Positions 1 to 8,417 of a DNA stretch of 24,939 nt are shown in pieces. The stretch covers positions 1 through 24,939 of the forward strand of contig CAZRXS010000017.1 in NCBI GenBank assembly GCA_964604145.1, read 5' to 3'. The DNA is from Gudongella sp964604145. GTDB taxonomy: Bacteria > Bacillota > Clostridia > Tissierellales > Tissierellaceae. A program made the translations under genes and the position numbers. Each line of letters begins with the position of its first letter. The stretch's first letter is position 1. Under the pieces are notes generated by a model. That model did no database searches, was not told the DNA's origin, and saw nothing but the letters and a program-made list of their open reading frames with translations.

Positions 1-62
1 AGCTCGGAATGACAGGATTTAATCCTTTCAATTTGTGATCTGTGAATTGTGAATTGTCCTTT
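1..62. repeat. Repeat-like intergenic edge downstream of lpdA
   Basis: Non-coding tail after the lpdA stop. It holds a short perfect inverted repeat, AGGATT-T-AATCCT (14-26), and a 7-bp tandem duplication TGTGAAT TGTGAAT (about 41-54). Read on the minus strand, the outermost bases are CTGTCATTCCGAGCT, which resembles the edge of dispersed palindromic repeats seen in many bacterial genomes. The window ends before this can be tested. No T-rich tract follows the palindrome, so I do not call a terminator. Confidence 0.3.
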
Positions 63-1442
63 CTACATATTTATCGGCTTATCAATAATATCATATGCTG
101 CTTCTACATAGGGTTCAGAGAATGTTGGGTGTGGGTGTATTGTCTTTGCTAAGTCATAAACTGTTCCCTCAATGTTCATCACAGCTACTGCTTCTGAAAT
201 CATATCTGATGCAGTTGGAGCCATTATATGGACTCCAATTATTTCACCATAAGCGTTATCAGAAATAATCTCTATAAAACCCAGAGTTTCTTCCTCTGCA
301 ATAGCCATACCATTTGCAGCAAGAGGGAATTTGCCAACACTATAGTCTAGACCAGCTTCTTTTGCTTTTTCTTTTGTAATTCCAACACTTGCTATTTCAG
401 GGAATGAATAGACTACTTGGGGTACTAGTTTGTAATTTAATTGGCTTTCTATCCCCATAATATTTTCAACTGCAACAATTCCTTCAGCTGATGCAAGGTG
501 TGCAAGTGGAATTTTACCATTTACATCACCAACTGCATACACATCTTTTAAATTGGTTTCTAGTTTATCATTTGTCTTAATATAACCATTTTTATCTAAC
601 TCTAAATCGAGAGATTCTATTCCTTTTAAGTTAGCTTTTCGACCCATCATAAAAATAAAATTATCAGCAGAATATGTTTCTTCCTTGCCTTTTCTTTCAA
701 CAAGCAAAGACTCACCCTTAAAAGCTTTTGGACTAACTTCAGCGACAATTTTAACACCATCTTTTTTTAGCTGTCTTTCTAAGCTAGATACTAGAGCTTT
801 GTCTTCATAAGGAATGATGTTTTTTTCTGGATTAATCAAAGTCGTCTTGGTTCCAATAGCATTAAAGAATGTTGCAAATTCAACTGCGTAGGTGTTAGTA
901 CCTATAATTACAATTTCTTTAGGCTGAGCTTTTAATCCTAAAACTCTCTTATGGTCTATAACTTTTCCACTTTCTAGCAATTTATCAATTCCATCCCATT
1001 TTGGAAATTCAATGCCAGCACCAGTTGCAATTATAAGCTTATCAAATTTTATCTCTTTATCATTCACTTCAATAGTTTTACTATCTATTACTCGTCCTTC
1101 TCCTTTAATATGGTCAATTTTGTTTTTCTTAAATAGCATCTCTACTCCAGAAACCAGCTTATTAACCACAGAATCTTTTTTCTTAAGGAGTTTTTCCCAA
1201 TCAATTTTAACATTATCTTGATTAATACCTACTATTCCAAAATTTTCACTCCGCTTAATATCTCTAAAATGCCTTGCACTTACAAGTAAAGTTTTGGTGG
1301 GGATACAGCCCCAGTTAAGGCATAGTCCACCAGGCCTATCCTTTTCAATTATGAGAACTTTATTCCCAAGCTGAGCAGCCTTTATAGCAGCCACATAACC
1401 ACCTGGGCCTGCTCCGAGTATTGTTATATCGTATTTATCCAT
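63..1442 (-). CDS. lpdA: Dihydrolipoyl dehydrogenase (E3) of the pyruvate dehydrogenase complex
   Basis: FAD-dependent disulfide oxidoreductase, 459 aa, normal length for E3; in the family it reoxidises the dihydrolipoyl arm of E2 and passes electrons to NAD+. Visible in order: N-terminal FAD Rossmann motif GAGPGG (10-15), redox disulfide CLNWGC (C41, C46), second Rossmann region near 178-190, the second FAD motif around YAVGDV, and the C-terminal active-site dyad HPTFSE (H438, E443). Last gene of the pdhA-pdhB-pdhC-lpdA operon, 14 bases after pdhC. Oddity: the NAD-binding loop reads IIGTNTYAVEFA (G181 to A190) instead of the usual GGGxxGxE; only the first glycine and the later glutamate (E188) remain. 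The FAD and catalytic parts are intact, so it is surely an E3 homologue, but pyridine nucleotide binding may be altered. Confidence 0.93.
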   Translation of the reverse strand: MDKYDITILGAGPGGYVAAIKAAQLGNKVLIIEKDRPGGLCLNWGCIPTKTLLVSARHFRDIKRSENFGIVGINQDNVKIDWEKLLKKKDSVVNKLVSGVEMLFKKNKIDHIKGEGRVIDSKTIEVNDKEIKFDKLIIATGAGIEFPKWDGIDKLLESGKVIDHKRVLGLKAQPKEIVIIGTNTYAVEFATFFNAIGTKTTLINPEKNIIPYEDKALVSSLERQLKKDGVKIVAEVSPKAFKGESLLVERKGKEETYSADNFIFMMGRKANLKGIESLDLELDKNGYIKTNDKLETNLKDVYAVGDVNGKIPLAHLASAEGIVAVENIMGIESQLNYKLVPQVVYSFPEIASVGITKEKAKEAGLDYSVGKFPLAANGMAIAEEETLGFIEIISDNAYGEIIGVHIMAPTASDMISEAVAVMNIEGTVYDLAKTIHPHPTFSEPYVEAAYDIIDKPINM

Positions 1443-1456
1443 ATTATCAACTCCAT

Positions 1457-2776
1457 TTATGCTTTCATCAACAAGACTTCGGGGTCACTTAATAAATCTT
1501 TTAAGAGATTTAAGAACCTAGCGCCACTTGCACCATCAATAGTTCTATGGTCATAGGACAATGAAAGTGGAAGCATATATGCAATTTTAATCTCATCTTT
1601 ATCGACTATCGGTTTTTTAACTATTCTTCCAAGTCCTAAAATAGCAGCCTCGGGGTAGTTGATTATTGGGATTCCAAACATTCCACCAATTGAACCGTAG
1701 TTAGTAATTGAGAAACTTCCGCCTCTAAGTTCATGAAGCTCTATTTTGTTATTTTTTGCCCTTTCAGTTATGTCAGTTATACTAAGGGCAAGTTCTGAAA
1801 TGCTCTGCTTATCTGCATCTTTTACAACAGGAACCATTAAACCTCTATCAGTATCGGTTGCTATTCCTATGTTAAAGTAGTGCTTTAATATTAATTCTTT
1901 CTTCTCTTCATCGAGAGTTGAATTAAACTCTGGAAATTCCTTAAGTGCAATTATAACTGCCTTTATAATAAATGGTAGGAAAGTTAAGTGTATATTTTCT
2001 TTTTCCAACACATCTTTATATTTTTTTCTAAATTCATAGAGTTTTGAAACATCTATTTCATCCATTGCAGTAGTATGGGGAATTGTAAATCTAGATTCTG
2101 ACATTTTTTCTGCAATAGTTTGTCTAATTCTGGTAAGAGGTATTCTCTCTTCAAGCTCTTCATTAAATGTTACAGGCGATGGTTTGGCTTCTCGTTTTTG
2201 AGACTCTTTAGGAGCTGAGGCTTCACTTTCACTTGCTTTTTTAATATCTTCTTTCATAACCCTACCATTTGGACCAGTTCCCACAACGGTGTTAATATCC
2301 ACGCCTAGATCCTTTGCCATGGCCCTAGCAACTGGAGTTGCAAGCGCCTTTTTATAAGTCTTAGCTTTCTTAACAGGTCCAGAGTGTTCATCGCTAGATG
2401 CAATCATCTGAGACGATGCGACTACTTCGCCAACAACGCCAGCAGTTTCTTCTTCCTCTTCTTCGACAATTGGTACTTCTTGTTTTTTGCTAGCTTTTTC
2501 TTCAAGCTCACTAACTTCTACTTCGTCTGAATCTCCTGATTCTGTATCTATAATGACAAACACATCTCCAACATGGATTGTGTCACCTTTTTTACCTTTT
2601 AGTTTGGATATTTTTCCGCTTCTTGGCGCTGGTATCTCAGTTGTTACTTTATCAGTTTCAACTTCTGCAACTGAAGTTCCCTCTTCAATCTCTTGTCCTT
2701 CTTCAACAAGCCACTGGGTAATAACTCCTTCGTGGATACCCTCTCCAACATCGGGAAATTTAAACTCAAATTTCAT
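1457..2776 (-). CDS. pdhC: Dihydrolipoamide acetyltransferase (E2) of pyruvate dehydrogenase
   Basis: 439 aa core enzyme that transfers the acetyl group from lipoyl-lysine to CoA. Domains: one N-terminal lipoyl domain (about 1-78) with the lipoylation site ETDKVTTEI (K43); a Glu-rich and Ser-rich linker (80-140); a peripheral-subunit-binding domain (about 145-180, ATPVARAMAKDLG through GPNGRVMKEDI); a second linker; and the catalytic acyltransferase domain (about 210-439) ending with the active-site motif DHRTIDG (H410, D414). Start ATG has a good GGAGG site just upstream on the minus strand. It sits 15 bases after pdhB. Specificity (pyruvate or branched-chain 2-oxoacid) is taken from the E1 subunits, which look most like Gram-positive pyruvate dehydrogenase. 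No lipoate ligase gene is in view. Confidence 0.93.
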   Translation of the reverse strand: MKFEFKFPDVGEGIHEGVITQWLVEEGQEIEEGTSVAEVETDKVTTEIPAPRSGKISKLKGKKGDTIHVGDVFVIIDTESGDSDEVEVSELEEKASKKQEVPIVEEEEEETAGVVGEVVASSQMIASSDEHSGPVKKAKTYKKALATPVARAMAKDLGVDINTVVGTGPNGRVMKEDIKKASESEASAPKESQKREAKPSPVTFNEELEERIPLTRIRQTIAEKMSESRFTIPHTTAMDEIDVSKLYEFRKKYKDVLEKENIHLTFLPFIIKAVIIALKEFPEFNSTLDEEKKELILKHYFNIGIATDTDRGLMVPVVKDADKQSISELALSITDITERAKNNKIELHELRGGSFSITNYGSIGGMFGIPIINYPEAAILGLGRIVKKPIVDKDEIKIAYMLPLSLSYDHRTIDGASGARFLNLLKDLLSDPEVLLMKA

Positions 2777-2791
2777 TGTTTTCCCTCCTTG

Positions 2792-3772
2792 CTAATATCT
2801 GACAACTTCTTCAATTTTTGCTGCGATTCTTTCTACACTAGGGATATAATGCATCTCTCCTTTAGGAAGTGGGAAAGTTGTATCAAATCCTGTTAATCTA
2901 GTAGGGGGTGCTTCCAAGTGTAGGAAGGCTTTTTCATTTACAATCGAAATAATCTCAGCACCCAGACCTAATGTCTTTGGAGCTTCATGAACTACTAAAA
3001 TCCTACCAGTCTTCTTAACAGACTCAATGAAACTATCTCTGTCCATAGGTGCGATTGTCCTTAGATCAATAAGCTCGGCAGAAATATCCTTTTCTTCAAC
3101 TAGTTTTAAAGCCTTTTGAACATCAGGGATCATGGCTCCCCAAGCAACAATTGTTATATCTTCACCTTCTTGTAAAATCTTGGCCTTTCCTAACGGAATT
3201 TCATATGCTTCCTCAGGCACTTCTTGCCTAAATGCCCTGTAAATTCTCTTTGGCTCCCAAAATAGAACTGGGTCAGGGTCTCTTATAGCTGCTATTAATA
3301 GACCTTTTGTATCATAGGGAGTAGATGGGATAACCACTTTCAAGCCTGGTATCTGAGCATATATTGCCTCTGTACTTTCAGAGTGGTGCTCAAGTGCTCG
3401 AATTCCTCCGCCATAAGGACTTCTAATAACCATAGGAAGCCCATACTTTCCACGCGATCTGTTTCTCATTCTTGCAACATGGTTGATAATCTGGTTAAAA
3501 GCAGGATATGAAAAGCCAGAAAACTGCATTTCTACGACAGGCTTTAGTCCATTTATCGCCATTCCAACTGCTGATCCAACAATTGCAGATTCAGCCAAAG
3601 GAGTATCAAAAACCCTCTCTTTGCCATATTTCTTTTGAAGGTCAACAGTTGCACGGAAGACCCCACCCTCTACACCTACATCTTCACCATATACAACTAT
3701 GGTTTTATCATTTTCCATCTCATTCATTAGTGCTTGATTTACTGCTTGAACTATATTTAAATTATTAGCCAT
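2792..3772 (-). CDS. pdhB: Pyruvate dehydrogenase E1 component, beta subunit
   Basis: 326 aa, typical for the E1-beta subunit of the alpha2beta2 thiamine-diphosphate enzyme. It has the N-terminal pyrimidine-binding half (VVYGEDVGVEGGVFRAT, then DTPLAESAIVGSAVGMA) and the C-terminal transketolase-like half (ITIVAWGAMIPDV, LIDLRTIAPMDRD). The central GLKVVIPSTPYDTKGLL stretch is characteristic of the family. The ATG lies 2 bases after the pdhA stop, so translation of the two E1 subunits is probably coupled, fitting equal stoichiometry. Stop is TAG. Confidence 0.95.
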   Translation of the reverse strand: MANNLNIVQAVNQALMNEMENDKTIVVYGEDVGVEGGVFRATVDLQKKYGKERVFDTPLAESAIVGSAVGMAINGLKPVVEMQFSGFSYPAFNQIINHVARMRNRSRGKYGLPMVIRSPYGGGIRALEHHSESTEAIYAQIPGLKVVIPSTPYDTKGLLIAAIRDPDPVLFWEPKRIYRAFRQEVPEEAYEIPLGKAKILQEGEDITIVAWGAMIPDVQKALKLVEEKDISAELIDLRTIAPMDRDSFIESVKKTGRILVVHEAPKTLGLGAEIISIVNEKAFLHLEAPPTRLTGFDTTFPLPKGEMHYIPSVERIAAKIEEVVRY

Positions 3773-3774
3773 AA

Positions 3775-4857
3775 CTATTTACCCCCTTCTAGAAAAGCTT
3801 TGTATTCATCTAGCTGCTCTTGGAGCTGGTCTGTCATAGTCGCATATTGATACTTAAAGATATCTTCAATCTCTGTATCTGAACTACCTTCTATTTCTTC
3901 AAAGGTATTTTTAACTTCATCATCCAATTCCTTTAAGGTCTTTTCTTCCCATTCGTCTGTTAAGATTCCTTTATTTTTAAGGTAAAGGCTAAATCTGGTA
4001 ATTGGATTTTTCTCTTCCCATTCTTTAACCTCTTCATCATCCCTATATTTAGTTGGATCATCAGAAGTAGTATGTGCACCTAGTCTGTAAGTGTGGGCTT
4101 CAATTAAGCTTGGCCCCTCACCATTTCTAGCCCTATCGATAGCCTCTTTAGTTGCATTATAGACCGCAAAGATATCATTTCCATCTACTACTATTCCAGG
4201 CATTCCATAAGCAAGGGCTTTTTGAGCTAAATTTTTACTCATTGTCTGAATATTTCTTGGAGTAGAGATTGCATATTGGTTGTTTTGGATTATAAATACA
4301 ACAGGTGCTTTATAAACAGCTGCGAAATTTAATGCTTCGTGGAAATCTCCTTGTGAAGTTCCACCATCACCAACATAAGTTACAGCGACATTATTTTCAC
4401 CCTTAATATTATTAGCCATTCCAATTCCAGCAGCATGCTGCATTTGTGATGCAATTGGGATTGAGACTGGAAGTACCTTTACATCATCTGGATAATGGCT
4501 ACCCCATTCATTTCCATACCAGTAAAGGTAGATGTTTTTTAGTGGGGCTCCCCTTGTTAACCAAGCTCCTAGCTCTCTAAAAGCAGGCACTAAGAAGTCA
4601 TCTTTTTCCATAGGGAAAGCGCTTCCTATTTGGGCAGCTTCCTGTCCACTGTTGGGTGCATAGGTTAACATTCTTCCTTGCCTTTGATAAGATAGAGCTC
4701 TGTCATCAATAATTCTGGTAAAAAGCATTAGTTTATATATCCTAAGGAGCTCTTCATCACTTAGTTTAGGAATTTCGTCTTTATTTTCTACTTCGCCTTT
4801 TGGATTAAGCACACTATATACTTTATTTTCCAAAGGATTGTAATCTTCAAATCGCAT
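3775..4857 (-). CDS. pdhA: Pyruvate dehydrogenase E1 component, alpha subunit
   Basis: 360 aa. It carries the complete thiamine-diphosphate motif GDG (163-165) through NN (192-193), the GGTSQGDFHEALNFAA segment, and the active-site loop region YRLGAHTTSDDPTKYR. Overall layout (QGRMLTYAPNSGQEAAQIG, then TRGAPLKNIYLY) follows Bacillus-type PdhA rather than branched-chain or acetoin dehydrogenases, so pyruvate is the likely substrate. First gene of the operon; TGGAGG precedes the ATG at a 6-base spacing. The approximately 150-base AT-rich leader contains a 9-bp inverted repeat (4918-4945) that could be an operator. Many anaerobic clostridia rely on pyruvate:ferredoxin oxidoreductase, so a complete PDH operon is a notable metabolic trait. 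Confidence 0.93.
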   Translation of the reverse strand: MRFEDYNPLENKVYSVLNPKGEVENKDEIPKLSDEELLRIYKLMLFTRIIDDRALSYQRQGRMLTYAPNSGQEAAQIGSAFPMEKDDFLVPAFRELGAWLTRGAPLKNIYLYWYGNEWGSHYPDDVKVLPVSIPIASQMQHAAGIGMANNIKGENNVAVTYVGDGGTSQGDFHEALNFAAVYKAPVVFIIQNNQYAISTPRNIQTMSKNLAQKALAYGMPGIVVDGNDIFAVYNATKEAIDRARNGEGPSLIEAHTYRLGAHTTSDDPTKYRDDEEVKEWEEKNPITRFSLYLKNKGILTDEWEEKTLKELDDEVKNTFEEIEGSSDTEIEDIFKYQYATMTDQLQEQLDEYKAFLEGGK

Positions 4858-4917
4858 AGTATAACCTCCAGTAAATTCTATTTGATAATAAATACCATCT
4901 TCCTTATATTTATCTCC

Positions 4918-4945
4918 ATAAATATGAAAATTTAAACATATTTAT
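4918..4945. promoter_or_regulatory. Inverted repeat in the pdhA leader, candidate operator
   Basis: Perfect 9-bp arms ATAAATATG (4918-4926) and CATATTTAT (4937-4945) separated by 10 bases, about 60 bases upstream of the pdhA start. Arm centres are 19 bp apart, close to two helical turns, which suits a dimeric regulator. No T-run follows on the minus strand, so it is not an obvious terminator. I found no convincing -35/-10 pair nearby. Function is inferred. Confidence 0.4.
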
Positions 4946-4995
4946 CACAATATATTTTCCAAATATAAAGATATATGGATTAGCTGAATAAATAT

Positions 4996-5029
4996 AAAAA
5001 TTAAAGGCGGATACTATATAGTATCCGCC
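4996..5029 (-). terminator. Rho-independent terminator of psuK-psuG
   Basis: A perfect palindrome spans 5006-5029 (arms GGCGGATACTAT and ATAGTATCCGCC; practical stem GGCGGATAC with loop TATATA). On the minus strand it is followed by TTTAATTTTTA, and it begins six bases past the psuG stop. It ends the pseudouridine operon and insulates the downstream pdh operon, which has the same orientation. Confidence 0.85.
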
Positions 5030-5035
5030 AAAATA

Positions 5036-5947
5036 TTATAGTTTATTAAGTTCTATAGCAATATCGCTTGCAAGTTTTGCATTATTATATACAAGTTGAA
5101 TATTTGAATTTAAGGATTGGCCTTCGGTTATTGCTGCAATCTTTGATAAAAGATAAGGGGTAGCAGCCTTTCCTTTGATTCCTAATTGTTTTGCTTCTTC
5201 AACAGCTTCTGAAATAGCACCCTCGATAAGAGATCTTTCCATTGAAAACTCCGCTGGTATAGGATTTGTTACTAAAACGCCTCCATCTAAACCCATAGTC
5301 CATTTTGAATATATTAAGGATGCAATTTCTTCTGCTGTTTTCATATTATAGTCTACTTTATAATCACTTTTCACAGTATAAAAGGCTGGTAGAGTATCTG
5401 TATTATAGCCTAGGACAGGAACTCCTTTTGTTTCAAGGTATTCTAAAGTTAAACCTAGATCGAGAATAGCCTTAGCACCTGCACAAACTACAGCGACATT
5501 TGTATGGGCAAGTTCTTCTAAGTCAGCTGATATATCCATAGTATGCTCGGCACCTCTATGAACTCCACCAATGCCGCCGGTTGCAAATATCCTTATGCCA
5601 GCAAGTGCTGCTATAATCATAGTTGATGATACAGTTGTAGCACCATCCATCTTTTTAGATACAATATATGGAATATCGCGTCGAGAGACTTTGGCAATAT
5701 CTTTATTTTTACCCATGTAGTCAATTTCATTATGGCTAAGACCTACTTTCAACCTTCCGTTTATAATTGCTATAGTAGCTGGAACAGCACCTTTGTCTAT
5801 AATAATTCTTTCAACTTCCAAAGCCGTTTCGGCATTTTGAGGATACGGCATTCCATGAGAAATTATTGTGGATTCAAGAGCGACAATTGGTAGACCCTCA
5901 GATAACGCTACTTTTACTTCTTCGCTTATATCAATAAATTTATTCAT
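5036..5947 (-). CDS. psuG: Pseudouridine-5'-phosphate glycosidase
   Basis: 303 aa, full family length. PsuG splits pseudouridine 5'-phosphate into uracil and ribose 5-phosphate. Hallmarks: ALESTIISHGMPYP with catalytic-type E25, the RRDIPY and KMDGATTVSSTM segments, FATGGIGGVHRGAEHTMDIS (metal and active-site region), VVCAGAKAILDLGLTLEYLET, and the C-terminal GKAATPYLL. The start ATG overlaps the psuK stop (ATGA, 5944-5947), so the two genes are translationally coupled. Together they recycle pseudouridine from degraded RNA. A strong terminator follows. Confidence 0.96.
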   Translation of the reverse strand: MNKFIDISEEVKVALSEGLPIVALESTIISHGMPYPQNAETALEVERIIIDKGAVPATIAIINGRLKVGLSHNEIDYMGKNKDIAKVSRRDIPYIVSKKMDGATTVSSTMIIAALAGIRIFATGGIGGVHRGAEHTMDISADLEELAHTNVAVVCAGAKAILDLGLTLEYLETKGVPVLGYNTDTLPAFYTVKSDYKVDYNMKTAEEIASLIYSKWTMGLDGGVLVTNPIPAEFSMERSLIEGAISEAVEEAKQLGIKGKAATPYLLSKIAAITEGQSLNSNIQLVYNNAKLASDIAIELNKL

Positions 5948-6888
5948 ATCTTTATCTCCTCGACTTTCTTTGATAAATTTATTATCTCCTCAATGCGGAT
6001 ATCTCGATTAATGGTTTGCTGAGTATCCATAGCCATTGATGCAGCAGCTAATGCAAGACTTACAGAGTCCCTAAAATCTAAACTATTGTATTCTCCATAA
6101 ACAAGCCCTGCCTGAAATGCATCTCCAGCACCAGTTACATTTTTAGGACTTTTATTTAAGGTATCCATCATTCCATATCCATCTTTACTGCTATAAAACA
6201 CTCCTCTTTCAGATAAAGATATACATATATTTTGAACACCTTTTTTATGGAGTTTATCACAAGCTTTTCTCATGTCATCATAGTTATATATAGTTATATC
6301 TGTTAAAACTTCAGCTTCCTTTAAATTTGGTTTTATAGTGTGAAAACGACCAATTATAGATTTTACTTTTTTTGCTTTGATATTTGAAACAGTGTCCAAA
6401 AATAGTTTTTTATCCTCAAGAATCTTTGTTGAGTATGATAGTATTTCTTCACTAGGATTGGTATCAAAGACTATAATGGAACTTTTTCTAATAGTATTTA
6501 GGTTTTCAAAAATATAATCGCGAGTAAAATATGAAATAATATCCATATCGTTAATTGCAACATCCATATCTTTGTTTTCATCTAAGATAGCTAAGTAAGT
6601 ACCTGTATTAACTCTAGGGATTTTTTTTACAAAACTCATATCTACTCCAGAAAGACTTGTTTCAGAAATTAATTTTTCTCCATAAATATCTTCTCCAACT
6701 ACAGAAAACATCTTTATTGGTATTCCAAGTAATCCAATATTCTCAGCTATATTTCTACCGACACCGCCTAAGGTTAATTCTACTGAGCCTAAGTTTGAAT
6801 CCCCTCTTACAAGTGTTGAATGGGGAAGACCAACTATATCAATATTACACCCACCAAGCACAGAAACATAATTTTCAAAGCTATCCAT
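5944..6888 (-). CDS. psuK: Pseudouridine kinase, PfkB family
   Basis: 314 aa sugar-kinase fold. It phosphorylates pseudouridine to the 5'-phosphate for PsuG. Visible: N-terminal VSVLGGCNIDIVG, the first PfkB signature LGGVGRNIAENIGLLG (about 38-55), and the second signature VTGAGDAFQAG with the anion-hole GAGD and catalytic Asp near residue 255. The ATG has GGTGGTGG just upstream on the minus strand. The stop codon is TGA, which matters here because it shows UGA still works as a normal stop in this genome. Specificity for pseudouridine rests on the fused reading with psuG; on sequence alone it would be a generic PfkB kinase. Confidence 0.92.
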   Translation of the reverse strand: MDSFENYVSVLGGCNIDIVGLPHSTLVRGDSNLGSVELTLGGVGRNIAENIGLLGIPIKMFSVVGEDIYGEKLISETSLSGVDMSFVKKIPRVNTGTYLAILDENKDMDVAINDMDIISYFTRDYIFENLNTIRKSSIIVFDTNPSEEILSYSTKILEDKKLFLDTVSNIKAKKVKSIIGRFHTIKPNLKEAEVLTDITIYNYDDMRKACDKLHKKGVQNICISLSERGVFYSSKDGYGMMDTLNKSPKNVTGAGDAFQAGLVYGEYNSLDFRDSVSLALAAASMAMDTQQTINRDIRIEEIINLSKKVEEIKI

Positions 6889-6969
6889 TTAACCACCACC
6901 ATATATAGTATTTATCCTATATTAAGTATACCCTTAAAATAAGCGGCATATACACAGAAATTATTTTAT

Positions 6970-6996
6970 AGGCAAAAGGAACCGTCCCTAATGCCT
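6970..6996. repeat. REP-like imperfect palindrome after mnmA
   Basis: AGGCA (6970-6974) and TGCCT (6992-6996) flank the imperfect dyad AAAGGAACCGTCCCT. On the minus strand this reads AGGGACGGTTCCTTT, a core I associate with REP-type dispersed repeats in clostridial genomes. It directly abuts the mnmA stop, so it may also serve as a weak transcript-end hairpin. One copy only is visible here, so the repeat status is a guess from memory. Confidence 0.35.
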
Positions 6997-8112
6997 TTAA
7001 TTGATGTTAATATGTCTATACTTTGCAGATAGTGGTTTTATAGACTGAATTATAGAGCTTCCAAGGCAAACTTCACCCTGATATAAAACAGCAACTTGAC
7101 CTGGAGTAACAGCTTTTACAGGTGAGTCATAAGTGATTTCAAGATTTCCATTTGCTAGTTTTTCTACCTGGACTGGGATATCACTTTGTCTATATCTAAA
7201 TTTTGCTGTGCATTTAAGAGGAAACTCTGGCTCTTTTTCTAGGACCCAAACAGTCTCTTCCCCAATCAGCGAAGTAGAAAAAAGTGCTGGGTGGTCTTTT
7301 CCTTGTGCCACATACAAAATGTTATTTTTAAGGCTCTTGCCAACTACAAACCAAGGTTGGCCACTTCCAACTCCGCCAATTCCCATGCCTTTTCTCTGTC
7401 CTAAGGTGTAGTGGATAAGTCCTGTGTGTGTACCAACTTTTTTATTGTCATCAACATTTAGAATATCCCCCTCTTTAGAAAGGAGGTATTTATCTAGAAA
7501 TTCATCAAAATCTCTTTCTCCAATAAAGCATATACCGGTTGAATCCTTTTTATCTTTAGTGTAGAGATTATGTTTTTTTGCAATCTCTCTTACATCACTC
7601 TTTTTTAAGTGACCAATTGGGAATATTGTCTTTGAAAGAGCAGCTTGGTCTATTCTAGATAGAAAGTAACTTTGATCTTTATTATTATCTCTTCCCCTAA
7701 GCAATAAATAATTTCCATTTACTTTTTCTACTTGAGCATAATGTCCCATAGCAATATAATCCGCGTCTAATTTAAGAGCATAGTCAAGAAATGCATTAAA
7801 CTTAATTTCTTGGTTACACATTACATCTGGGTTAGGGGTCCTACCTTTTTTATATTCGCTTAAGAAATAAGAGAAAACACGGTCCCAATATTCTTTTTCA
7901 AAACTTACTGTATAGCAAGGTATGTCTAATTCTGTAGCAACTCTCTTTGCATCTTCAGCATCTTCAGCAGCTGTACAAACTCCAAATTCGTCTTTTTCAT
8001 CCCAATTTTTCATAAAAAGACCAACGACATCATAACCTTGTTCTTTCAACAATACGGCAGCAACAGAAGAATCTACTCCTCCACTCATGCCTAATACAAC
8101 CTTTTTTTTCAT
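6997..8112 (-). CDS. mnmA: tRNA-specific 2-thiouridylase MnmA
   Basis: 371 aa. MnmA adenylates and thiolates U34 of Lys, Glu and Gln tRNAs, taking persulfide sulfur from a cysteine desulfurase relay. Seen: PP-loop GMSGGVDSS (8-16), catalytic cysteines C99 (PDVMCNQEIKF) and C195 (DSTGICFIGER), HYTLGQRKGMGIGG, and the C-terminal beta-barrel region with GQVAVLYQGEVCLGSSII. The start ATG has AAAGGA at 8120-8126. It follows the tRNA-Ala gene but is separated from it by a terminator hairpin. No desulfurase gene lies alongside. Confidence 0.96.
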   Translation of the reverse strand: MKKKVVLGMSGGVDSSVAAVLLKEQGYDVVGLFMKNWDEKDEFGVCTAAEDAEDAKRVATELDIPCYTVSFEKEYWDRVFSYFLSEYKKGRTPNPDVMCNQEIKFNAFLDYALKLDADYIAMGHYAQVEKVNGNYLLLRGRDNNKDQSYFLSRIDQAALSKTIFPIGHLKKSDVREIAKKHNLYTKDKKDSTGICFIGERDFDEFLDKYLLSKEGDILNVDDNKKVGTHTGLIHYTLGQRKGMGIGGVGSGQPWFVVGKSLKNNILYVAQGKDHPALFSTSLIGEETVWVLEKEPEFPLKCTAKFRYRQSDIPVQVEKLANGNLEITYDSPVKAVTPGQVAVLYQGEVCLGSSIIQSIKPLSAKYRHININ

Positions 8113-8145
8113 AATTTAATCCTTTCTATTCTATAAACTATAGAT

Positions 8146-8171
8146 AAAAATCACTTCATTATATGAAGTGA
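8146..8171 (-). terminator. Terminator of tRNA-Ala
   Basis: Perfect 9-bp hairpin with arms TCACTTCAT (8151-8159) and ATGAAGTGA (8163-8171) and a 3-base loop. On the minus strand it is followed by TTTTTATC. It starts 6 bases past the tRNA 3' CCA. The stem is AT-rich but the U-tract is good. Confidence 0.75.
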
Positions 8172-8176
8172 CTAGC

Positions 8177-8252
8177 TGGTGGAGATAAGGGGATTCGAAC
8201 CCCTGGTCTTCTGAATGCCATTCAGACGCGATCCCAACTTCGCTATATCCCC
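8177..8252 (-). tRNA. tRNA-Ala, anticodon GGC
   Basis: Complete 76-base cloverleaf on the minus strand with encoded CCA. Acceptor stem GGGGATA/TATCTCC includes the G3:U70 wobble pair, the alanine identity element (8246-8252 with 8181-8187). D arm is GCGA/TCGC with an 8-base loop containing GG. Anticodon arm is TCTGA-ATGGCAT-TCAGA, giving GGC at loop positions 34-36, for GCC/GCU alanine codons. Variable loop AGACC, T arm AGGGG-TTCGAAT-CCCCT. Loop bases 32 and 38 are A and U, the unusual pair known to be conserved in bacterial tRNA-Ala(GGC). Confidence 0.97.
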
Positions 8253-8265
8253 TAAATCTAATACA

Positions 8266-8294
8266 ATAATAGCATTCTAAAAATATATTTGCAA
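8266..8294 (-). promoter_or_regulatory. Sigma-70-type promoter of tRNA-Ala
   Basis: On the minus strand, -35 TTGCAA (8289-8294) and -10 TATTAT (8266-8271) with a 17-base spacer. The expected start is near 8259, about 7 bases before the mature tRNA 5' end. The spacing and position fit a dedicated tRNA promoter. Confidence 0.7.
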
Positions 8295-8417
8295 GAATTA
8301 TAAGTAGTTTGGGTATATTAATCTTAATTACAGTAATATGTTATAGTATATAATTAAGTTTATAAAAGATATTTCATAAAAATTGTAGGTGGCCTAAATA
8401 TAGAAAGGTAGTGAGTT

